DNA from: Ciceribacter thiooxidans | GTDB taxonomy: Bacteria; Pseudomonadota; Alphaproteobacteria; Rhizobiales; Rhizobiaceae | Assembly (NCBI RefSeq): GCF_014126615.1 | Contig: NZ_CP059897.1 | Span: forward strand, 248,001 to 312,000 | Direction: 5' to 3' | Length of the DNA stretch: 64,000 nt | Program-made: the position numbers and the translations under genes | Notes under the pieces: model-generated | Told to the model about the DNA's origin: nothing | The model's input: only the letters and a program-made list of their open reading frames with translations | Database searches by the model: none | In this document: positions 1-8,499 of the stretch, piece after piece | Layout: each line of letters starts with the position of its first letter | Position numbering within the stretch: the stretch's first letter is position 1

Positions 1-291
1 GACAGCTCCGCCGATATAAGCACCCGCATTGGCGTGGAAGACATCCAGGCCGCCGGCGACGTCGAGGATCCGCGGCAGCATGCCGGAGACTTCCGCTCCG
101 TTCAGGAGGTCGACGACCAGCGGTCGGGCCCTTTCGCCGAGTTCGGCGCACAGCGCGTCGAGCTTCTCCCTGGCACGATCGATCAGCACTACCGTCGCGC
201 CTTCATCGATGAGTCCCCGGGCGCAGGCGAGCCCGATTCCCGACGCCGCCCCGGTGATCGCAACGATCTTGCCCTTCATGAGATCAGTCAT
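1..291 (-). CDS. Short-chain dehydrogenase/reductase, N-terminal part (cut by window edge)
   Basis: Only the first 97 codons are in the window; the gene continues past base 1. The start is the ATG at 291-289. The visible part is a classical SDR Rossmann fold: the cofactor motif TGAASGIG at about residues 13-20, an acidic residue at the end of the second strand (VLIDR) that suggests NAD preference, and the structural NAG motif (HANAG) near residue 88. The catalytic Tyr-Lys pair would lie outside the window. It is the last visible gene of a sugar/polyol ABC importer operon, 22 bp after the permease, so oxidation of the imported polyol (ribitol or xylitol-like) is a reasonable inference. The exact substrate cannot be read from the sequence. 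Confidence 0.85.
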   Translation of the reverse strand, partial: MTDLMKGKIVAITGAASGIGLACARGLIDEGATVVLIDRAREKLDALCAELGERARPLVVDLLNGAEVSGMLPRILDVAGGLDVFHANAGAYIGGAV

Positions 292-313
292 GGTTATTCT
301 CCAGTCTTTCTGT

Positions 314-1575
314 TCAGGCGCGGCCATGGCTGACGCGCGAGCGGCGGGCAAGCGAGTCGACGATGACAGCAATCGCGAGCACGGCGCCGGTGATCATGTA
401 ACGCAATGACGAGCTGAGGTTCAGAAGCGTCAGGCCGTTCGAGATCGCCTGGATGACGATGATGCCGAGGAGCGCCGAATAGGCGCTTCCGCGGCCGCCA
501 AACAGGCTCGTTCCCCGATGACCGCCGCGGCAATCGCATTCAGGTTTACGTCGCCCGTCCCGGCCTGCTGGCTGGACGAGGCAAGTCTCGATGCCGAAAG
601 GATGCCGCCGAGCGTCGCAAGCGTCGAGCACAGCATGAATGCGCTGAGGTAGATGCGACGCACATTGATGCCCGAGCGGCGCGCGGCTTCCCGGTTTCCA
701 CCGACGGCGAATATCGAGCGACCCCATTTGGTCCTGGTGAGCGCATAGTTCAGGACGACGACCAGCAGAACGAAGAGGCCGAACATCCACGGCACGCCTC
801 GACCGATGTTGAGGTAGTAGATGGCGCCTTCGAGCGCGAGCGTCAGAACCGCGGCCTTGAAGACGAGCGTGCTGACGGGCCGGGAGGAAAGATTGACGGT
901 CTGCCTGCGGCGGCGGATGGCAAGCCCCGCGACGATGAGAACCGCTCCGGGCACCAGCGCCAACATGTGCGAAAGCCATGCCGGCATCACCAGGATCTGG
1001 CCGAAGCGGACGAGCGGCGAGGCGTAGGGCAGATTGATGCTGCCCGTCGGTCCGAGAATATAGAGCTGCATCCCGAGAAGCGCGAGCAGGCCGGCGAGTG
1101 TCGCGACGAAACTCGGCATCCCGAGACGGGTGTAGAGAAGGGCATAGAGCGCTCCGACGGCCGCGCCCGTCACCAGCGCCGCAAAAATGGCAAGCGGCAG
1201 CGGCACGCCCGTGTTCACCCAGAGCACGCCGATGATGGCCGATGCCAATCCGCTCATCGAGCCGACCGAAAGATCAATTTCCCCGAGCAGCAGGACGCAG
1301 ACAATCCCGAGCGATATGATGCCGACGGTCGCACAGTCGAACAGCAGGTTGACCAGATTGTTCGGCGCCAGGAAGATCGGATTGAGGATACTGAACACCG
1401 TCGAGATGACGATGAGCCCGACCGCCACGGGCAGCATTCCGAGGTCACCGGAACGCACCCGCCCGACGAAAGCGCGCAGCATGCCGGAAATACCCTCGGC
1501 ATGCGTCACGCGCTCGTCACTGCGATCGAGTGCCGTTGAAGGCGTGTGGCTTTGATTGGACATGTCGGTACTCAT
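314..1575 (-). pseudogene. Sugar ABC transporter permease (XylH/RbsC type), frameshifted
   Basis: This is a hydrophobic inner-membrane permease of the ribose/xylose family, with about ten membrane segments and the conserved loop GEIDLSVGSMSGL. The start ATG (1575-1573) overlaps the ATPase stop codon as ATGA. The frame is broken near 511-517. Upstream it encodes ...NLNAIAAAVIG; then the correct family sequence (GTSLFGGRGSAYSALLGII...) continues in another frame to a stop at 314-316. Restoring one base (ATCGGGGAAC to ATCGGCGGAAC) gives a continuous protein of about 420 residues, a normal length for XylH-like permeases. Without the repair the protein ends in an unrelated basic tail with its stop at 430. 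The break is either a sequencing error or a recent mutation; nothing else in the gene is damaged. Confidence 0.85.
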
Positions 1576-2393
1576 GCTTGGTTTCCGCCGAGGTCGGCGC
1601 GCTCGCCGGACTTTCGGTCGATGCGGCGCGAGACGGCGTTCTCTGTGGCGCCTGTGATGGCCGCCACCAGTTCGTGGTTCGAAGCGTCCGGGCTGAAGAC
1701 ACCGTTGTTGCGTCCGAGCCGGAGAACGACGACGCGGTCCGCCACCGCGCGAACATCCTCCATGTTGTGGCTGATGATGATGACCCCGAGACCCCGCTCG
1801 CGCACCCGCTCGATGAGGTTCAGCACCTCGGCCGTCTGGGCGACGCCGAGCGCTGCCGTCGGCTCGTCGAGCATGATGATCTTGGGGTCGAGCAGCAGGG
1901 AACGGGCGATGGCGACCGTCTGGCGCTGACCGCCCGAGAGCGAAGCGATGGGCTCGCGAACGGAAGGAATCCGCGCCGCAAGCTCCCTGAGCAAAGTCCA
2001 GGCGCGAACTTCCATCGAAACCTCGTCGAGGCTCCATGGCGACATTTCGTGACCGAGGAAAAGGTTGGCGACGACGTCCAGGTTTTCGCACAAGGCAAGA
2101 TCCTGGAACACGGTCGCAATGCCGAGTTCGAGCGCGCTGCTCGGGCTGTCGAGCGAGACTTCCCTGCCGCAGAATTCGATCCGCCCGGAGCTCGGCTGGT
2201 GAACGCCGGCGAGAATCTTGATCAGCGTGGACTTGCCGGCGCCGTTGTCGCCAACAAGCGCCACGACCTCGCCGGCCTTGACCTCGAGCTCGATGTCGGT
2301 GAGGGCGGAAACCGCGCCGAAATTCTTCGAGACATTGCTCAGTTTCAGGATGACCTCACCCTTTGCGGGCAGGCCTCTATCGTTTCGCACCAT
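1572..2393 (-). CDS. Sugar ABC transporter ATP-binding protein (single-domain, FrcA-like)
   Basis: A 273-residue cytoplasmic ATPase of a carbohydrate importer. It has Walker A GDNGAGKST, the signature LSGGQRQ, and Walker B IIMLDEPTA followed by a switch His (IISHN). It has only one ATPase domain, as in fructose/xylose-type systems where it works as a homodimer, unlike the double-domain RbsA in the second importer of this window. It lies between the binding-protein gene upstream and the permease downstream, whose start codon overlaps its stop. Substrate specificity is not evident; the neighbouring dehydrogenase suggests a sugar or sugar alcohol. Confidence 0.92.
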   Translation of the reverse strand: MVRNDRGLPAKGEVILKLSNVSKNFGAVSALTDIELEVKAGEVVALVGDNGAGKSTLIKILAGVHQPSSGRIEFCGREVSLDSPSSALELGIATVFQDLALCENLDVVANLFLGHEMSPWSLDEVSMEVRAWTLLRELAARIPSVREPIASLSGGQRQTVAIARSLLLDPKIIMLDEPTAALGVAQTAEVLNLIERVRERGLGVIIISHNMEDVRAVADRVVVLRLGRNNGVFSPDASNHELVAAITGATENAVSRRIDRKSGERADLGGNQA

Positions 2394-2421
2394 GACAAGA
2401 CGCTCTTTTCAGATACCGGTT

Positions 2422-2453
2422 GCACCCGGCCGGAGCGAACCCCGACCGGGCGC
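2422..2453 (-). terminator. Stem-loop between binding-protein and ATPase genes
   Basis: On the transcribed (minus) strand GCGCCCGG (2453-2446) can pair with CCGGGTGC (2429-2422) over 8 bp with one G-U pair. There is no run of U after it. A stable hairpin after the first, highly expressed binding-protein gene of an importer operon commonly protects that mRNA or partly terminates transcription; similar hairpins follow the binding-protein genes at 16863 and 41513. Confidence 0.5.
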
Positions 2454-2467
2454 CTTGGGAGGTTACA

Positions 2468-3514
2468 TTACTGGGTAATACCGAGCTTCTTGCAACCCTC
2501 GGCATATTCGCCGGTGCAGACTTCCTCGGGCTTCTGGATGCCCTTGTCGAAGATCTCCGCCTTGATGTTCTCCGCCGTGACGACCGCCGGCACGAAGAGT
2601 TCGGAGGCGGTGTCGTAGAGCGTCGTCTTGGCTTCGGGGGTCTCCCCCTTCAGCAGCTTGACGGCAACATTCGCCGCGGCAGCAGCGACGATTTCGGACG
2701 GCTTCGAAATCGTGTTGTACTGGTCGCGCGAGATGATCAGCTGCAGCGCCGCAATAGTCGCGTCGTTGCCGGTAACCGGCGGAACGGGGTTGACGCCGGC
2801 AGCCTTGAAGGCAGCGATCGCGCCGCCGCCCGTGCCGTCATTGGCTGCAACCACGCCCTTGATGTCGGCGCCGAAACGAGTGATCTGGCCGGCCGCCCAT
2901 TCCTGCGCTTTCGGCGGCGCCCATTCCGGCGTGTCGAACTCGGCAAGCGTCTTGTAACCGGAGTCCTTCAGGCCGCGGTGGATGCCGTCGCGGATAAGGC
3001 CGGCGGCAGCGTCGGTCGGCGAGCCGTTGATCTGCAGCACGCCCGAGCCTTCCGGAACACTGGAGGCCTTCAAGTGGTCGACGAGCGATTTGGCGATCGC
3101 ATAGCCGATGCCTTCATTGTCGAAGGAGACGTAGAAATCGGCGGGTTTGTCCGGGATCGGGCGGTCATAAGCGATGACCTTGACGTCCTGGGAATGAGCG
3201 ATCTCGACGAGAGCCGCGGCGGCCGAGGAGTCGACCGGGTCAAGCACGACGACCTTAGCGCCCTGGGCAATCACCGAGTTGAATTGCTGCTGCTGCAGGG
3301 CCGCGTCAGCATTGGCGTTCTGGTAGATTACGGTGCAACTCGCGCACAGCTTTTCCATCTCGGCCTTGAAGCCCGGATAGTCGTGCTCCTCGTAACGGGT
3401 TGACGCCTGATCGGGCATCAGAAAGGCGACCGTCGCAGCTTCCTGCGCCGACGCGGAACCGGCAAACATCGCGGCAGCGCCGACCGTTGCCATGAGCATC
3501 GAACGAAATTTCAT
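2468..3514 (-). CDS. Periplasmic sugar-binding protein of ABC transporter (Peripla_BP_4 / XylF-RbsB type)
   Basis: A 348-residue secreted protein that captures the sugar for the importer. The start is the ATG at 3514-3512, preceded by a strong ribosome site AAGGAGGAG at 3522-3530; a longer in-frame ORF begins upstream but would put a signal peptide in mid-protein. The signal peptide is MKFRSMLMATVGAAAMFAGSA with a cleavage site near ASA-QE. The mature part has the type I periplasmic fold (VAFLMPDQASTRYEEHDYPG..., VVVLDPVDSSAAAALV, VIAYDRPIPD), typical of the xylose/rhizopine branch. It is the first gene of the operon and is transcribed away from the LacI-type regulator, whose likely operator lies about 190 bp upstream. 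Confidence 0.92.
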   Translation of the reverse strand: MKFRSMLMATVGAAAMFAGSASAQEAATVAFLMPDQASTRYEEHDYPGFKAEMEKLCASCTVIYQNANADAALQQQQFNSVIAQGAKVVVLDPVDSSAAAALVEIAHSQDVKVIAYDRPIPDKPADFYVSFDNEGIGYAIAKSLVDHLKASSVPEGSGVLQINGSPTDAAAGLIRDGIHRGLKDSGYKTLAEFDTPEWAPPKAQEWAAGQITRFGADIKGVVAANDGTGGGAIAAFKAAGVNPVPPVTGNDATIAALQLIISRDQYNTISKPSEIVAAAAANVAVKLLKGETPEAKTTLYDTASELFVPAVVTAENIKAEIFDKGIQKPEEVCTGEYAEGCKKLGITQ

Positions 3515-3705
3515 CTTACTCTCCTCCTTGAATGGGCGAACCCGTTTCGAGAGACACAATCCAGGCATTTGCCCCTGCTTTCGTCACGACGGACCGGAGA
3601 GTGCCGGACGGCCGCAATTCTGCGTTCGTCGCCGATCCTCTCGACGCCGTTCTCGGTGACGGCTTGTGCCGGACAACTCCCGGTCGACCCTCCTTAGTCA
3701 ACCAA

Positions 3706-3741
3706 CTTCATCGATTGCGCATCGCTGCTCAATCGATGAAG
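3706..3741. promoter_or_regulatory. Perfect 12-bp inverted repeat, likely operator of the divergent LacI regulator
   Basis: CTTCATCGATTG (3706-3717) and its exact reverse complement CAATCGATGAAG (3730-3741) are separated by 12 bp. It lies in the 282-bp divergent region, 56 bp before the regulator's GTG start and about 190 bp before the binding-protein gene. Each arm carries ATCGAT, itself a palindrome, so two regulator dimers or a looped tetramer could bind. That it is the regulator's operator is inferred from position. Confidence 0.65.
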
Positions 3742-3796
3742 CAACAATTGCCACCATCACTCTTTGATGTCAAGGTGGCTTTCACAGGAGGACTTC

Positions 3797-4807
3797 GTGA
3801 ATCAGAGACGACCAGCAAAAAAGACCACGATCTACGATCTTGCCGAGCTTGCCGGGACCTCGGCGAGCGCAGTCAGCGCGGTGCTCAACGGCACCTGGAA
3901 GAAGCGCCGGATCAGCAGCCAGCTCGCCGAGAAGATCGGCCGCATTGCCGAGGAACAGGGCTATGCCGTCAACATGCAGGCAAGCCTGCTGAGGCGGGAG
4001 AAGTCAAAGATCATTGGCATGATCGTGCCCAAATATGACAATCGCTATTTTGGGTCGATCGTCGAAACGTTCGAAGCGATGGCGCGCGCGCGGGGGCTGT
4101 TCCCGATCGTCACCTGCACCCGGCGCGACCCCGACCTGGAGGTGGAAGCAGCGCGGACCATGCTCTCCTATCAGGTGGAGTGGTTGATCGCGACCGGCGC
4201 GACAAATCCCGACCGCATCACGGATATCTGCCTCTCATCCGGTGCCCACAGCATCAATCTCGACCTGCCCGGCTCGAAAGCACCGTCGGTCATCTCCGAC
4301 AACTTCGCCGGCGCGCGGGAATTGACCCGGCGAACCCTCGTCAATTGCCGCAACAAGCTCGGCGAGGCCTCCCCGCTGCTCTTCATCGGCGGTCGCGGAT
4401 CCGATCACAATACGGCCGAGCGCGTTCGCGGGTTTCGCGCCGCGCACGACGACATGGGCGTTCCAATCGACGAGCGACACATCCTCACCTGCGGCTACGC
4501 ACCGGAGAAAGCGGAAAGCTCGCTGGCTGCGCTCGCCACCTCCGAAGGTCCCCTGCCTCGCGGTATGTTCGCCAACTCGACGATCTCGCTCGAAGGGGTG
4601 ATGCGCTGGATCAAGACCTCCCACCATTTCGAAGGCCGCTCGCCGATCATCGGCTGCTTTGACTGGGATCCCTTCGTCGCACTTCTCGGTCATGACATCG
4701 AAATGGTCCGGCAGGACGTGAAGGGCATGCTCAACGCCGTCTTCTCGATCATCGACAAGGGCGGCTCGGAGCAGGCGCTGATCGAGGTTGCACCGACGTT
4801 CGCTTGA
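3797..4807 (+). CDS. LacI-family transcriptional regulator
   Basis: A 336-residue regulator. The chosen start is the GTG at 3797, which has AGGAGG (3786-3791) at ideal distance and puts the helix-turn-helix at the very N terminus, as in the family; an upstream ATG (3764) would add an unlikely leader. Residues about 8-60 form the LacI DNA-binding domain (TIYDLAELAGTSASAVSAVLNGTWKKRRIS...), followed by a hinge and a type I periplasmic-binding-like sensor domain (IGMIVPKYDNRYFGSIVETFE). It is divergent from the sugar importer and presumably represses it until the sugar or a derivative is present. The long inverted repeat at 3706-3741 is the obvious candidate binding site. Confidence 0.92.
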   Translation: MNQRRPAKKTTIYDLAELAGTSASAVSAVLNGTWKKRRISSQLAEKIGRIAEEQGYAVNMQASLLRREKSKIIGMIVPKYDNRYFGSIVETFEAMARARGLFPIVTCTRRDPDLEVEAARTMLSYQVEWLIATGATNPDRITDICLSSGAHSINLDLPGSKAPSVISDNFAGARELTRRTLVNCRNKLGEASPLLFIGGRGSDHNTAERVRGFRAAHDDMGVPIDERHILTCGYAPEKAESSLAALATSEGPLPRGMFANSTISLEGVMRWIKTSHHFEGRSPIIGCFDWDPFVALLGHDIEMVRQDVKGMLNAVFSIIDKGGSEQALIEVAPTFA

Positions 4808-4905
4808 GTCCTGCCGAATTGCCTGACCTCGACACGAAATATGCCCTTGTACATCCCTCAAGAGGCGCGACCGCCAACCAGCAAACGGCAATATCAATCC
4901 TCTGC

Positions 4906-6102
4906 TCACGCGACTTGTGGAGACGCACCGTCCGTCTGGATTTCGAGTGACGCCAGGCCGCCTGCGGGATAGATGGCGTGCACGGGTTCACAATCGGAAG
5001 CCAGCGTGAACTGCGAGATACCGCTCAGCACCTCGCTGATCATCACCCGCAACTGCATCCTCGCCAGGGCCGCGCCGGGGCACACGTGGATTCCGGCGCC
5101 ATAGAGCAGGTTCGACGACTGGTCGCGATCGGGGCGGTATTGGTCAGCGTCCTCGAAAACGGCCGGATCGCGGTTCGCCGATGCCCATATCACAGTCACC
5201 CTGTCGCCCGCCTCGACCTGGCGATCGCCGATAACGACGGATCTCCTGGCGGTGCGTCGATTGGATATCAGAGGACCATTGAGGCGGAGAATCTCCTCGA
5301 TCGCGAGCGGAAGGCGTGCGCGATCCTTGCGCAATCGCGACTGTACCTCCTGGTTCTGCGCCAGAAAATGCATGATGATCTCGACACAGGCCGCAATCGT
5401 TCCAAGCTCCCCGACAGTCCAGTTGCGCAGGATGCTGACGATGTCGGCGTAGGCAAGCCTTTCACCGCCGATCGTCTGTCGCAATAGCTCGGTGGTGATA
5501 TCCTCCGGTGCGGCTCCATCCGCGGATTTGCGCGCATCAAGCTGCGCGCGGATGTAGCTGTCGAACTCGAGCGCGATCGACGCCATCGCCTCTGTATCAC
5601 GGGCAAGTGTCGCCTCCTGATTCTTTCGGACCCATTGGCGCAACGGCCCGTGCAGCCCCTCTGGCCAACCGAGAAAACCACACTGAACCCGGACGGCGTA
5701 GGGCTCGGCAAGGTTCGACATCACTTCCCAGGTCGAGCTCGCCTTCAGCGATCCGACGAGTTCGCCGGCAATCTGGCGACATACCGGCTCGAAGGCGTCC
5801 ACCCTCTGCTGCGTGAAATAGCGTTCGATCAACTGCCTGTAGCCGGTGTGTTCGGGAGGATCCATCCCGTTCGGCACGGACGGGTGCCGTGAAACAACAT
5901 TGCTGAACCCGTGATGGTCCGTCACAATCTGCAAAACGTCTGCATGCCGAAAGAGGGACCAGCCGAGATAATCGCTGTGTGCAACTGGACAGGTCCCGCG
6001 CATATGGTCGTAAGCGCGGATCTGATTCCTCTGCACATCCTCCCGTCTGGGATCCCAGTCGGTTTCCTGGCCGTCGGGCGATTGCGCCTCATTGGGGTTC
6101 AT
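4906..6102 (-). CDS. Cytochrome P450
   Basis: A 398-residue soluble P450, the usual length for bacterial class I enzymes. The K-helix ExxR is seen in EEILRLNGP, and the heme-binding loop as LLYGAGIHVCPGAALAR with the thiolate Cys. The I-helix segment (NWTVGELGTIAAC) departs from the usual [A/G]Gx[D/E]T pattern: the Thr is kept but the acid is displaced. The start is set at the ATG at 6102-6100; a second in-frame ATG 18 bp upstream (6120) follows AAGGCGG directly and cannot be excluded. No ferredoxin or reductase gene adjoins it, so electrons must come from elsewhere. Its substrate is unknown. It is divergent from the nitrite reductase. Confidence 0.88.
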   Translation of the reverse strand: MNPNEAQSPDGQETDWDPRREDVQRNQIRAYDHMRGTCPVAHSDYLGWSLFRHADVLQIVTDHHGFSNVVSRHPSVPNGMDPPEHTGYRQLIERYFTQQRVDAFEPVCRQIAGELVGSLKASSTWEVMSNLAEPYAVRVQCGFLGWPEGLHGPLRQWVRKNQEATLARDTEAMASIALEFDSYIRAQLDARKSADGAAPEDITTELLRQTIGGERLAYADIVSILRNWTVGELGTIAACVEIIMHFLAQNQEVQSRLRKDRARLPLAIEEILRLNGPLISNRRTARRSVVIGDRQVEAGDRVTVIWASANRDPAVFEDADQYRPDRDQSSNLLYGAGIHVCPGAALARMQLRVMISEVLSGISQFTLASDCEPVHAIYPAGGLASLEIQTDGASPQVA

Positions 6103-6330
6103 TCCGCTATCCAATCTCATCCGCCTTGATTCCGGTTCCCGGCCCAGCGGCCATTTGCACAGCAGTTGACGTTGCGTTCTTTGTCGCCCAGCAAAGAGGC
6201 AACCGCCTTTGCCAGCCCAATCCGGCAGGGCACCGGCGCCCGCAGGACTCGCGCGCCGATCATGGCACTGCCGTTCTCGAGTGCCGAGCAGGCTCACGCT
6301 TCCTCACAAGTTTGAGAGCCCGCGGCTTGG

Positions 6331-6344
6331 TTGCGCTTCCACAA
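6331..6344 (+). promoter_or_regulatory. nirK: Possible FNR/NNR-type half-site pair upstream of nirK (weak)
   Basis: The 14-bp TTG-N8-CAA (TTGCGCTTCCACAA) sits 57 bp before the nirK start. FNR/NnrR-family sites have this outer spacing, but the inner bases (consensus TTGAT-N4-ATCAA) do not match. It is recorded only because nitrite reductases are usually under such control. Confidence 0.2.
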
Positions 6345-6400
6345 AGAGGACAAGGCCAGCGTACGGCTAACTCGTGACCGGTACATCTCAAGAGGACACC

Positions 6401-7492
6401 ATGATCTCGGGCTTCCGCAACGCACTCTTCGCCGCCGCAGTCTCGGGGCTCGCCCTCACCACGGGTCAGCCCTCGATGGCAGCAGGCAATCACCAGCATC
6501 CGACAGAAAACGGAACCGCCGAGAAGCCGCTCGCCATCGTCCGGCAATCGACCGACCTTCCCGCGCCGGTTCATCGGAAGGGACCAGAAACCGTTACCGT
6601 GAACCTGGAAACGGTCGAAGTGACCGGAGCGGTCGCCGACGGGACGACCTATCATTACTGGACGTTCAACAGGAAAGTACCGGGCCCCTTCGTCCGCGTC
6701 CGCGTCGGAGACACGGTGAAGGTCGAGCTGACAAATGTGTCCGACAGCAGCGAGCGCCACAGCGTCGACTTCCATGCGGTGACCGGACCCGGCGGCGGTG
6801 CAGTGGCCACGGATGCCGCGCCCGGAGAAACCAGGGGATTCTCGTTCAAGGCCGCGAAGCCCGGCCTCTACGTCTATCACTGCGCGGTGCCGCTTGCGGC
6901 CCAGCACATCGCAAACGGCATGTACGGACTTATCCTCGTCGAACCGGAGGAAGGCCTGCCCCTGGTCGATCGTGAGTTCTACGTCATGCAGGGAGAGCTC
7001 TACACGGAAGAGGCCTTCGGCACGAAAGGAAAGCTTACTGCAAGCAGCGAGAAGCTGCTCGACGAGCAGCCGGAATACTATGTCTTCAACGGCGCAGACA
7101 AGGCACTGACCAACGAAAACGCTCTGAGAGCGAAAGCCGGCGAAACCGTCCGCATCTATTTTGGAGTCGGCGGACCGAACAAAACTTCGAGCTTCCACGT
7201 GATCGGCGAGATCTTCGACAGGGTCTACGACCTCGCGTCGGTGACTTCCAGCCCCTTGACCGACGTGCAGACGATCACCGTGCCGCCGGGCGGCGCCTCG
7301 GTGGTCGATCTCACCCTGGACGTCCCCGGGGAATACACGCTGGTCGACCACGCCCTCTCCAGGGCGGCGCGCGGCCTCGTTGGAAAGCTGATCGTCGAGG
7401 GCGACGAACGGTCCGATATCTTCACCGCAGCACCGGCGGGCAACGAGCACAGCAGCCACGATGCGCACATGTCCAATCACATGCCTGAGTGA
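6401..7492 (+). CDS. nirK: Copper-containing nitrite reductase, class II (AniA-like)
   Basis: A 363-residue periplasmic enzyme reducing nitrite to nitric oxide. The start ATG at 6401 follows AGAGGA; residues 1-28 form a signal peptide ending near SMAAG. Two cupredoxin domains follow. The ligand set is complete: type 1 copper His120, Cys161, His169, Met174; type 2 copper His125, His160, His317; catalytic Asp123 and His266. The loop YHCAVPLAAQHIANGMYG and SSFHVIGEIFD match the Neisseria AniA branch, not the class I NirK typical of denitrifying rhizobia. The C terminus is rich in His and Met (HSSHDAHMSNHM), possibly a copper-handling tail. No nitric oxide reductase, nirV or denitrification regulator lies nearby, so a role in nitrite or NO metabolism outside full denitrification is possible. 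Confidence 0.93.
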   Translation: MISGFRNALFAAAVSGLALTTGQPSMAAGNHQHPTENGTAEKPLAIVRQSTDLPAPVHRKGPETVTVNLETVEVTGAVADGTTYHYWTFNRKVPGPFVRVRVGDTVKVELTNVSDSSERHSVDFHAVTGPGGGAVATDAAPGETRGFSFKAAKPGLYVYHCAVPLAAQHIANGMYGLILVEPEEGLPLVDREFYVMQGELYTEEAFGTKGKLTASSEKLLDEQPEYYVFNGADKALTNENALRAKAGETVRIYFGVGGPNKTSSFHVIGEIFDRVYDLASVTSSPLTDVQTITVPPGGASVVDLTLDVPGEYTLVDHALSRAARGLVGKLIVEGDERSDIFTAAPAGNEHSSHDAHMSNHMPE

Positions 7493-7794
7493 CCAGACAT
7501 TGTGACCCCTGCTCGCCGATAGGAAGGCCGCAGCCGGTCCGACATCAGCGCATCGGCCCGAAGGGCTGTCCCGATCTATATGTCGATAAGTCTAGGACTT
7601 TACGGCGCTCCAGAGGGTGTTCAGCACCGTCGAATAGGCGTGTATTGCGATAGGCGCGAAAGTCGAACGCCAACCTTCCCGCAAGATAGTGGCGCAGCGA
7701 ACACGTGGTGATGCGCCATGCTTACAGTCGTCAGAGAAAATCCGCGATCTCTGCCTTATCGAACCGGATGCTGTCTCCCCAACGACATTCCTTC
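7493..7794. other. Intergenic region without recognisable feature
   Basis: About 300 bp between nirK and the convergent response-regulator gene. Short open frames here lack ribosome sites and any recognisable protein sequence. No convincing terminator hairpin was found. Confidence 0.5.
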
Positions 7795-8499
7795 TCATTC
7801 CCAGCGCACATCCCCGAGAAAGATATAGCCGGCTCCGTAGATCGTCTTGATCAATGCCGGATTTTTCGGATCTTCGCCGAGCTTGGTGCGCAGGCGCGAA
7901 ATGCGCACGTCCATCGCACGGTCAAAGCTCTCGCCCGCAATCCCGCCCAAGGCTTCCTGCATCTGCGTGCGGGAGATCAGTCGGCGGGGTCTCTCGAGGA
8001 AAAGTCGCAGCACCTGCCCCTCCGCATTGGAAAAGGACACCTGCTCCCCGGTGGCCGAGACAAGCGTGTAGCTGTCGAAGAGCGCAGTCCATCCATCGAA
8101 CCGCGCGATCTGGCTGGTGCGCTCGCCGGTCGGACGCCCCTTGCGCAGGCGGGCGCGGACACGGGCCACGATCTCGGCCGGTTCGAAAGGCTTGATGATG
8201 TAGTCATCGGCGCCGAGCTCAAGGCCCATGACACGGTCCTGCACTTGGGCGCGTCCTGAAATGATGATGATGGCCGCACCCGAATCCAGCGCCAACCGAT
8301 GCACCAGCAGTAGGCCGTCACGATCCGGTAAACCGAGGTCGACAAGGCAAACGTCCGGGACGCATCGCTTCAGCGCCGCCTCGAATTCTGTCGCGCGGGC
8401 AAAAGTCGCCGTCTTGAACCCGGCTTCCGTAAGCGCATCCGAGAGAACCTGGCGGATCTGTGGTTCATCATCGAGAATGGCGACAAGCGGTTGGGTCAT
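7795..8499 (-). CDS. OmpR/PhoB-type response regulator
   Basis: A 234-residue two-component response regulator. Residues about 5-118 are a receiver domain with the acidic pair DD (10-11), the phospho-acceptor Asp54 (CLVDLGLPDRDG) and the switch Lys (YIIKPFEP). Residues about 135-230 are a winged-helix DNA-binding domain (RTQMQEALGG...DVRISRLRTKLGEDP...IKTIYGAGYIF). Its start codon overlaps the stop of the hybrid kinase gene as ATGA, so the two are co-translated and very probably partners. The targets are unknown; the acyl-CoA ligase/importer operon that starts divergently from the kinase is the nearest candidate. Confidence 0.93.
   Translation of the reverse strand: MTQPLVAILDDEPQIRQVLSDALTEAGFKTATFARATEFEAALKRCVPDVCLVDLGLPDRDGLLLVHRLALDSGAAIIIISGRAQVQDRVMGLELGADDYIIKPFEPAEIVARVRARLRKGRPTGERTSQIARFDGWTALFDSYTLVSATGEQVSFSNAEGQVLRLFLERPRRLISRTQMQEALGGIAGESFDRAMDVRISRLRTKLGEDPKNPALIKTIYGAGYIFLGDVRWE

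Noticed and set aside
2420..3403. Long open frame on the plus strand opposite the sugar-binding protein
   Set aside because: Its sequence is charged, without any recognisable motif, and it lies exactly antisense to a clear binding-protein gene; high GC creates such shadows.
6331..6344. TTG-N8-CAA as a firm FNR/NnrR box for nirK
   Set aside because: Only the outer triplets match; the inner bases disagree with the consensus, so it is kept only as a low-confidence site.
7592..7798. A 68-codon minus-strand frame between nirK and the response regulator
   Set aside because: No ribosome site, no known motif, and composition like random GC-rich sequence.
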